22,845 nt of DNA from contig DCAZ01000063.1 of the NCBI GenBank assembly GCA_002313925.1, positions 51,839 through 74,683 on the forward strand, in the 5' to 3' direction. This document shows, piece after piece, positions 16,485 through 22,845 of the stretch (the first letter of the stretch is position 1; each line of letters begins with the position of its first letter). Below the pieces are notes generated by a model that made no database searches, was not told where the DNA came from, and was given only the letters and a program-made list of their open reading frames with translations. This DNA comes from Gemmatimonadales bacterium UBA1120 (lineage in GTDB: Bacteria > Gemmatimonadota > Gemmatimonadetes > Longimicrobiales > Gaopeijiaceae). A program made the position numbers and the translations under genes.

Positions 16485-19064
16485 ATGAACAGAGTCCATC
16501 GGAAAATCTTGTTTGGCGCCTCAGCACTATTGGTGAGCTTACTTATCGGACCAAGTGCGCTAGTCGCTCAAGATACGCGGGATCCCGAGGCAATTCTTGC
16601 TGCAAAAGAGTGGGTGACACCACCGCCTGAGATCGCAGAAGCAGCTATGGCGCCTCGCTACTTGAACGTGACGCTCAACAACGTAAGTCCCGACAAGCAA
16701 TGGTTCATCCATGAGATCGGTGACGGCCCCGTCACGATGGATCGTTTTTCCAGGCCCTTTGATGAGCTTGGTGGGCTCTTCATCGACTATGCCGCTAACC
16801 GGCATCGCAACCTTAGCATCCGCACAAACATCGGTGTCAATGTGATATCCGCAGCGGACGGTTCCGAGGTGCAGGTGGACGTGCCCCGAGGATCACGAAT
16901 CTCGAATACAACCTGGGCACCAAATGGATCTCACCTAGCCTTCTTTGTGCACACAGAGGAAGAGACTCACATCTATGTGGCTGATCCGACAAGTGGTGAC
17001 TCCCGGCAAGTGACTCGTTCACCAGTACTAGCAACCTTGGTCACAAACTTCGAATGGACCTCGGAAGGAAAAGAGATCGCCACAGTCCTGGTCCCTTCAG
17101 AACGGTCTGCAAGACCTGTCCTAGCAGGAGCACCTACTGGGCCTCAAGTAAAACAGACTGAGGACGGAGAGAACATGCTCCGTACATACGCAAGTCTCAT
17201 GGCAACGCCAGAGGATGAGACGCTGCTTGAATGGCATGCGACCGGGCAACTCGCGACGATCGACGTCGAGAGTCGGGAAGTCACTGAGATCGGTGACCCG
17301 GCAATGATCTACAGCTTCGACTTTTCACCAACCGGTGAGCATACGAGAACCGTACTCCTTCAAAAGCCATTCAGCTATATCGTTCCGGTCCGAAGCTTTG
17401 GACGGGTCGAGCAGATCTGGGACCGAGAAGGAACAGTACTCGCAGAGCTAGATGTGACTGAGATGAATACCGGCCTGGGTGACAACCGACCTGCAGCTCC
17501 AGGCGTGTCTGGAAGCGATGGGGATCCGGACAAACGACAGGTCGCTTGGAGAGAGGACGGGGTAGGTCTGACCTTTCTCCAGCAGGAGGAGAGTGATGAA
17601 GAGGAAGATGCCGATTCTGATGAAAGCGCAGAATCTTCTGACCATGTGATGCTCTGGGCCCCTCCATTCAACGAAGACAGCCAGTACTCCTTGTACTCGC
17701 ATGAGTCACGTATCCAGAGCCACCGGTTTTCTGCTGACTATGGAATACTCTTCTTTAGGACAAGTCAGAGAGGAAACGTGGGGGAATACGCAGTCGACCT
17801 GGGTGATCCCGATACACGCTACACTCTCATCGAATACGACTCTGATGACTTTTATGCAAATCCAGGTTCACTGGTCATGGCAGGGGGGCGTGTAGGTGGT
17901 GGCGGACGCGGTGGTGGCGGTGGCTCTGCCGGTGTGGTAGAGACATCCTCCGATGGTGCGAACGTCTTCTTGTACGGCACGAGTTACAACGAAGATCCAG
18001 CTGCCGAAGGGCCTACGACTTTTCTTGATAAAATCGAGATCCGGACGGGTGAAGCACAACGGATTTATGAGAGTGACAATAACAATCAGTATGAGCGGAT
18101 TTCGGCTATCTTAGACGTTGACGCAGAACGCTTTGTCGTATCCCACGAGAGTCCGACTGAGATCGCACAGTCGCACCTGATTACTGGTGCGCAACGGACG
18201 CAACTCACTGACAATATCGACTATACGCCCGATCTAACGAACGCACCTCGGCAACGCTTCGTTGTTGAACGACCGGATGGGTTTCGTTTCTTGGTAAACG
18301 TGACACTGCCACCTGGCTATACGCCCGGCGAGCGGCTGCCTGCCATGTTCTGGTTCTATCCGCGGGAATACGAAGATCAAGAGAGCTACGACGAGCGAGG
18401 CCGCACCTATAACATCAATGCCCACCCGAACTTCGGAACTCGTTCCATTGAATACCTGGTTCGGCTAGGCTACGCGGTTGTTGAGCCCGATGCTCCGATC
18501 GTAGGTAAGGCCGGGCAGATGAACAACAATTATCAGCACGACCTTAGAAATAACTTGGCGGCGGTAATCGATGAACTCGATGAAAGAGGGATTATCGACC
18601 GTAAACGACTAGGCCTGGGAGGGCACTCTTACGGAGCATTTGGAACGGCAAACGCCATGGTCCACACCCCGTTCTTCAAGGCCGGGATTGCTGGTGATGG
18701 AAACTATAATCGTACATTCACACCGCTCTCGTTCCAGAGTGAGAGGCGGATATTCTGGGATGCGAAAGAGGTGTATCTCGGGATGTCACCGTTCGTATAC
18801 GCGAACAACCTTACCGGAGCCCTCCTCATGTACCATGGCCTCCATGACCAGAACGTGGGTACAGCGCCTGATCACTCACCACGCCTCTTCCATGCGTTAA
18901 ATGGGCTAGGCAAAAAGGCGGCGATGTACCTATACCCCTTCGAGGACCATGGGCCAGCCACAGAAGAGACGATACTTGATCTATGGGCACGTTGGACCGC
19001 TTGGCTTGATGTTCACCTGGCAGATGAAGACCTCACAATCACGGAACAGCAGGACGGACATTAA
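16485..19064 (+). CDS. Exported S9D-type (glutamyl-endopeptidase-like) serine peptidase
   Basis: 859 residues from ATG 16485, with GGAGAG (16473-16478) 6 nt upstream; a longer frame back to 16386 has no signal peptide. Residues 1-28 are a signal peptide ending near VAQ. The propeller part includes RPFDELGGLFID and SNTTWAPNGSHL, then an acidic stretch near 370 and a Gly-rich loop (GGRVGGGGRGGGGGSAG). The C-terminal alpha/beta-hydrolase domain has S715 in GGHSYGAF, D788 in YHGLHDQN and H822 in FEDHGP, a complete triad. The wording GGHSYGAF...NYNRTFTP...SPFVYAN follows the S9D subfamily, known from plant chloroplast glutamyl endopeptidase, better than DPP4 or POP. It probably cuts peptides in the periplasm. 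A strong terminator follows after 37 bases. Confidence 0.9.
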   Translation: MNRVHRKILFGASALLVSLLIGPSALVAQDTRDPEAILAAKEWVTPPPEIAEAAMAPRYLNVTLNNVSPDKQWFIHEIGDGPVTMDRFSRPFDELGGLFIDYAANRHRNLSIRTNIGVNVISAADGSEVQVDVPRGSRISNTTWAPNGSHLAFFVHTEEETHIYVADPTSGDSRQVTRSPVLATLVTNFEWTSEGKEIATVLVPSERSARPVLAGAPTGPQVKQTEDGENMLRTYASLMATPEDETLLEWHATGQLATIDVESREVTEIGDPAMIYSFDFSPTGEHTRTVLLQKPFSYIVPVRSFGRVEQIWDREGTVLAELDVTEMNTGLGDNRPAAPGVSGSDGDPDKRQVAWREDGVGLTFLQQEESDEEEDADSDESAESSDHVMLWAPPFNEDSQYSLYSHESRIQSHRFSADYGILFFRTSQRGNVGEYAVDLGDPDTRYTLIEYDSDDFYANPGSLVMAGGRVGGGGRGGGGGSAGVVETSSDGANVFLYGTSYNEDPAAEGPTTFLDKIEIRTGEAQRIYESDNNNQYERISAILDVDAERFVVSHESPTEIAQSHLITGAQRTQLTDNIDYTPDLTNAPRQRFVVERPDGFRFLVNVTLPPGYTPGERLPAMFWFYPREYEDQESYDERGRTYNINAHPNFGTRSIEYLVRLGYAVVEPDAPIVGKAGQMNNNYQHDLRNNLAAVIDELDERGIIDRKRLGLGGHSYGAFGTANAMVHTPFFKAGIAGDGNYNRTFTPLSFQSERRIFWDAKEVYLGMSPFVYANNLTGALLMYHGLHDQNVGTAPDHSPRLFHALNGLGKKAAMYLYPFEDHGPATEETILDLWARWTAWLDVHLADEDLTITEQQDGH

Positions 19065-19101
19065 GCCTTAGCCGGAACGTGGTACCGGGAATACTCAGGA
19101 T

Positions 19102-19140
19102 AAAGGGGGGGGCCGGGGCACCGGCCCCCCCCTTTGTTTT
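19102..19140 (+). terminator. Intrinsic terminator of the S9D peptidase gene
   Basis: A perfect 15-bp stem (19102-19116 with 19121-19135) made of AAA, eight G, CCGG on one side and its complement on the other, with a 4-base GGCA loop, followed by TTTGTTTT. It begins 37 bases after the S9D stop. On the opposite strand the trailing T-run is poor, so it acts mainly on the plus strand. It separates the S9D gene from the serine hydrolase gene downstream. Confidence 0.9.
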
Positions 19141-19182
19141 CGCAAGAACTTGATTGAGACCAATAAATAACTGGACAGAAAA

Positions 19183-20832
19183 ATGAGCTTCTTGAGCCAA
19201 GTACGACTGAGCATACTCATTTTGGCCGCGATCCCCAGCGTAATGTACGCCCAGGTCCCAATTGACGTGTCAGTGCGTGTGGATGAGATCTTCGCACCCT
19301 GGACGTCAGTATCCTCACCTGGATGTGCGGTGGGCGTAGCCCTAGATGGCCTAACCGTCTTGGAGCGAGCATACGGAATGGCTGATCTGGAGCATGGGAT
19401 TCCCAATAAGCCGGAAACAATCTTCGAAGGCGGCTCTGTCTCCAAACAATTTACAGCTGCAGCGATCATGCTTCTTGCTCTCGACGGCCAGCTGTCTCTA
19501 GGGGACAATATCCGGGAATACGTGCCGGAAGTTCCGAACTATGGTCCTACTATCACACTTCGTCATCTCATGACACACACGAGTGGACTGAGAGATTGGG
19601 GTAGCGTAGCGGGGATCTCAGGATGGGGTCGTGAGCAAAGAAGTCACACCCATGAACATGTACTCGACATCGTTAGTCGACAGAGTGCAGCCAATTTCGA
19701 CCCAGGTCACGAATACTCATATTCGAATACAGGGTACAATCTGCTTGCCATCGTTGTGGATCGCCTGGCTGGCATGTCGTTCGCGGACTTCTCCAAGGAA
19801 CGAATATTCGAGCCCTTGGGAATGAACAGCACCCAGTGGAGAGACGACTACCGTCGTCTCGTGCCAGGCCGCAGCTCAGCCTATGCAGCAAGGCCCGGGG
19901 GAAACTGGGTGATCAACCGACCTATCGAATATGTCCATGGGAATGGAGGCATCCTAACGACCGTTGGGGATTTAATGATCTGGAATGAGGCACTCACCGA
20001 CGGACGACTCGGAGGTCCAGAGTTTGTGCGGATGATGCATAATGAGAGGGGCAGGCTATCTAATGGTGCCGAGATCATCTACGCAGGAGGACTACAACAT
20101 GGAACGATGGGTGGCGTGCGCTCAGTAACCCACACAGGATCTACTGCAGGATATAGGGCATTCCTTGGACGTTATCCCGACCACAAACTATCAGTCGCAA
20201 TGCTTTGTAATGCGTCGAACGTGTCCACCGGGGGCACTGGCTCAAGCGTCGCAAGGGCCTTCCTAGGTGCTTTGGTTACCGAAACCATCCCTCCAGAACC
20301 AGCTTCTGTGTCAACCATGGTCCTCGAACGTTACGTCGGCCTCTACAGAGATCCCGTAACTGGCAACACGCGAACCTTAAGGCTCGCAGGTGGCGAACTC
20401 AGAGATGGAAATACAACACTTATTCCGCTTAGTGAGACCCATTTCCAGGCTGGAACGGCAGATCGCATCTACCGGTTCCAACTCAACCAGGGCCAGCGCG
20501 CCCAGTTTAAGATTGAAGCTTGGCAATACACAAACCAAGTGTTCGAACCCATAGAAGCTTGGTCGCCAAGCCCAGATGAGCTCGTATCATTCGAGGGCAC
20601 ATACACTAGCTACGATGCGGAAACCACGTTCTTGGTAGAAGTGACTGACGGTGTGCTCACGCTGTCGCAGCGCCCAGGTCGCACCCGTATGCTCACCCCG
20701 ATCTATTCAAACGCCTTTAGCGCAGGGGGACAAATCATACGGTTCAAGAGTGACTTGAGCGGAGACATAACCGAGCTAAGCCTCAGTCTTGGAAGGGTTT
20801 ACGACATGCAGTTCCAAAGGACTGGAAACTGA
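19183..20832 (+). CDS. Exported class C beta-lactamase-fold serine hydrolase
   Basis: 549 residues. Residues 1-23 are a signal peptide (cleavage near MYA-Q). The beta-lactamase domain (PF00144) runs about 33-360 with all three motifs: S85-V-S-K88, Y180-S-N182, and H317-T-G319 in place of KTG, as in many esterase or peptidase relatives. The last 180 residues form a beta-rich tail like the C-terminal region of D-aminopeptidase-type proteins (an LERYVGLY start near 372). Family members act on esters, D-amino-acid peptides or beta-lactams; HTG rather than KTG argues for esterase or peptidase, not a true beta-lactamase. The Shine-Dalgarno is weak (GGACAG). The terminator upstream implies its own promoter, none of which is clear. 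Convergent with the S9 gene. Confidence 0.9.
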   Translation: MSFLSQVRLSILILAAIPSVMYAQVPIDVSVRVDEIFAPWTSVSSPGCAVGVALDGLTVLERAYGMADLEHGIPNKPETIFEGGSVSKQFTAAAIMLLALDGQLSLGDNIREYVPEVPNYGPTITLRHLMTHTSGLRDWGSVAGISGWGREQRSHTHEHVLDIVSRQSAANFDPGHEYSYSNTGYNLLAIVVDRLAGMSFADFSKERIFEPLGMNSTQWRDDYRRLVPGRSSAYAARPGGNWVINRPIEYVHGNGGILTTVGDLMIWNEALTDGRLGGPEFVRMMHNERGRLSNGAEIIYAGGLQHGTMGGVRSVTHTGSTAGYRAFLGRYPDHKLSVAMLCNASNVSTGGTGSSVARAFLGALVTETIPPEPASVSTMVLERYVGLYRDPVTGNTRTLRLAGGELRDGNTTLIPLSETHFQAGTADRIYRFQLNQGQRAQFKIEAWQYTNQVFEPIEAWSPSPDELVSFEGTYTSYDAETTFLVEVTDGVLTLSQRPGRTRMLTPIYSNAFSAGGQIIRFKSDLSGDITELSLSLGRVYDMQFQRTGN

Positions 20833-20874
20833 GTGCCAGACTAAAACGCTACATTCGTAACGTTCCCTGAATCG

Positions 20875-22845
20875 CTATCGCCTCCCAGGTAAGCCCTCTG
20901 CTGTCACACGCTCTCCTTGTACAAGCTTGCGGTCCAGGAAGTCATCCGACGCCTCAAAGGCTTCAACCCAACGTCTGAACAGCAAGGTCGAGTGTACGTC
21001 ATCCGGCCAGACCATCAGTTCGTACTCTACACCGTGCGCTCGCAACAGTTGGACGAGGCCAACTGTTTGGGAAAAATCGACGTTTCGGTCGTCATCCCCA
21101 TGAATCAATAACACTGGGGATGTCCAGTTCTCGATCTCTGAGATTGATGACGCCTGCCAGGAGACACTTTCCGGATCAAGCGAGTCGCCCCAGAGGTGCA
21201 CACCAGCGATGTCAACACCAGCTGCGAACACGTCCGAATCCCGAGCCAAGCCTTGAGCTGTGAGAATACCACCGTAGGAGAGTCCCCAAATACCAACCCG
21301 GCTTGCATCAACGTCGTCCCGGGATTGCAAATATTTCCCAGCGGCCAACACATCTCTGTACTCAGTATTACCCTGCCCTCCACGTCCGGGAGAATTTCGA
21401 AATTCTTTTCCGTATCCAATCCCGCTTCGGTAATTGACCGACAACACCACATAACCGCGCGATGCAAAATATTGGTTCATAGCGTACGCCATGTGGTAGA
21501 AACCGCGATGATGATACCCCAGCAGCATCTGCCGCCTCGATCCACCGTGAATAAAAATGAGAGCCGGCCTCTGCTCTCCTTCTTGGAGATCAGAGGGTAG
21601 AAAAAGTTGGTTGTTAAACTCAAGACCATCTTCTGCGGTCAAGGTCACGTTCTCAGGAATCACATGTGCACCTCGCGGGAATCGATCCGGAAGCGATGTA
21701 ATCACACGTACTTGTCCGCTGTTCGCTGGAACAATGGCAACGGATTGGGCCTGTCGGGCGTCCGCGAAAAGGATTGCGACGTCATCACCCGATGAAAGAG
21801 TTGCTGGGTATGTTTCGATCCCATTCCCCCGGGTCATCATCTCAGGCCGCCCACCTCCCACCGGCACACGCCACAAGTCTCGCCGATCTATACCACTATG
21901 GTTTGAGGAGTAGAATAGCGTTCGTCCATCAGCGGAGAAGGCCGTTTGCATCACGAACCCATCGCCCGGTGTCAATTCAACCAGCGCGGGCTCCCCAACC
22001 GAAATCGAGTACCAGTGTCGCCAGTTTCCGGGCTCTGCCTCAAACACGATATGTTCACCTTGCCACTGGATCTGACTGATCTCATTGAGCCCATCCTCCT
22101 CTGCCGGCGCACTCCAAAGAAGCCTCCCCGCGCCAGTGGACGTGTCAGCAATCCAGATCTCAAGTGTGTGACCGCCAACAAATGCCGAAGAGATCAATCC
22201 GTCAGGAAAATCTGATGCTTCGAGCCCTTCGGGACGCTCCGCGCTCGAACCAAAAGGAAGGCCTGGGCGGCGAATGAACGCAACCCGCGAGCCATCTGGA
22301 GACCAAGTTGGTGAGGAATCCCGATCAACGCCGGGAGAGAGATAGGTGATCGAAGGACTTCGCTGGTCGTAAACTCCGATATAGCTGTGATCACCACGGT
22401 CGCTGACAAAGGCCACGTGACCTCCATCAGGTGACCAAACAGGATCTCTGTTCTGACCGTAATTAGTGATGAAGGGTGTGCCTCCGTCCTCCACAGCCCG
22501 TAACCCGGAGTTGATTGGAGCTCGGTAAATCTGACCCGAGTCCACATACAAAACCCAGCGACCATCTGGCGAGAGTTCATAGTCTCGCATCGCTACCACC
22601 CGCCATGGGCTACCACCACTGGTACCCATCGCCCATACAACTCTCTCCCCCCCTCGTGGATTACTGGATGGGTTTGCGATCCATCCTTCCCGATTAGGTG
22701 CATGACCACGAATAAAAGTCACAATCTTACCATCGTCAGAAATTTGCAGGCCGGTGAGATCGATACCGTCATCTTCCAAATAACTCGTGAGCCGAACTGG
22801 ATCATACTCAGGAGGGGTAGCGGTGTAGACATTCCTCATACCCCG
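20875..22845 (-). CDS. S9 family (DPP4/AAP-like) peptidase, 5' end outside window
   Basis: Reading stays open to the window edge; the ATG at 22839 begins inside the conserved part (VYTATPPEYDPVRLTSYL), and no signal peptide follows, so the true start is beyond base 22845. Numbering from that ATG, 654 residues are visible. Residues about 20-360 are PD40 propeller repeats (SPDGRWVLY, WSPDGGHVAF, WSPDGSRVAF, SADGRTLFY). The catalytic alpha/beta-hydrolase domain follows (PALIFIHGG near 425). The triad is S521 in GIWGLSYGG, D584 in HGDDDRNV and H616 in PDDVHST. This layout is that of dipeptidyl- or acylaminoacyl-peptidases of S9B/S9C. It probably cuts peptides in the periplasm, as do its neighbours. 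It is convergent with the serine hydrolase gene, 42 bases apart, with no visible terminator. Confidence 0.9.
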   Translation of the reverse strand, partial: RGMRNVYTATPPEYDPVRLTSYLEDDGIDLTGLQISDDGKIVTFIRGHAPNREGWIANPSSNPRGGERVVWAMGTSGGSPWRVVAMRDYELSPDGRWVLYVDSGQIYRAPINSGLRAVEDGGTPFITNYGQNRDPVWSPDGGHVAFVSDRGDHSYIGVYDQRSPSITYLSPGVDRDSSPTWSPDGSRVAFIRRPGLPFGSSAERPEGLEASDFPDGLISSAFVGGHTLEIWIADTSTGAGRLLWSAPAEEDGLNEISQIQWQGEHIVFEAEPGNWRHWYSISVGEPALVELTPGDGFVMQTAFSADGRTLFYSSNHSGIDRRDLWRVPVGGGRPEMMTRGNGIETYPATLSSGDDVAILFADARQAQSVAIVPANSGQVRVITSLPDRFPRGAHVIPENVTLTAEDGLEFNNQLFLPSDLQEGEQRPALIFIHGGSRRQMLLGYHHRGFYHMAYAMNQYFASRGYVVLSVNYRSGIGYGKEFRNSPGRGGQGNTEYRDVLAAGKYLQSRDDVDASRVGIWGLSYGGILTAQGLARDSDVFAAGVDIAGVHLWGDSLDPESVSWQASSISEIENWTSPVLLIHGDDDRNVDFSQTVGLVQLLRAHGVEYELMVWPDDVHSTLLFRRWVEAFEASDDFLDRKLVQGERVTAEGLPGRR

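Noticed and set aside
19183..20832. True beta-lactamase and resistance gene.
   Set aside because: HTG in place of KTG, a long extra C-terminal domain and a peptidase-rich setting fit an esterase or peptidase better.

Overview
The window holds fourteen protein-coding genes, two of them cut by the window edges. No RNA genes, CRISPR arrays or insertion sequences were seen. Gene content points to a free-living, probably marine or soil Gram-negative bacterium of the Gemmatimonadota, Acidobacteriota or Planctomycetota kind. The reasons are the trio of a DUF1592-type planctomycete cytochrome protein, a DUF1552 Tat protein and an ankyrin protein; several secreted S9 peptidases; DUF1028; and PD40 propellers. 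The phylum is an inference, with no 16S or marker gene here to test it.

Layout. (1) Positions 1-4726, minus strand: a three-gene operon of a dihaem-type PSD protein, a DUF1552 Tat protein and an exported ankyrin-repeat protein, the last cut at base 1. (2) 4911-7209, plus strand: a Tat-exported HisC-like PLP aminotransferase followed closely by an exported DUF1028 hydrolase with a putative peptidoglycan-binding tail. (3) 12748-7263, minus strand: a tight four-gene operon of an RND/MMPL transporter, an APC amino-acid permease (GTGA overlap), an aldo/keto reductase fused to a Rid-family domain, and a small cupin whose ligand pattern matches manganese hydroxynitrile-lyase-like cupins. (4) 12970-15519, plus strand: an exported PD40 propeller fused to a CehA/McbA (PHP-like) metallohydrolase domain, with a perfect palindrome in its upstream region. 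(5) 16308-15589, minus strand: an FKBP-type lipoprotein prolyl isomerase. (6) 16485-20832, plus strand: an S9D (glutamyl-endopeptidase-like) peptidase with a strong intrinsic terminator, then a class C beta-lactamase-fold serine hydrolase. (7) 22845-20875, minus strand: a DPP4-like S9 peptidase, 5' end outside the window.

As a whole the region is devoted to the cell envelope. Eight or nine of the fourteen products carry export signals, two are polytopic membrane proteins, and only the reductase-Rid fusion and the cupin look cytoplasmic. A plausible reading, which is inference, is peptide and amino-acid scavenging: outer peptidases and hydrolases release peptides and amino acids, the APC permease imports amino acids, and the fusion enzyme and cupin deal with reactive imine or carbonyl intermediates. 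The best candidate for something little described is the RND-permease-AKR/Rid-cupin operon.
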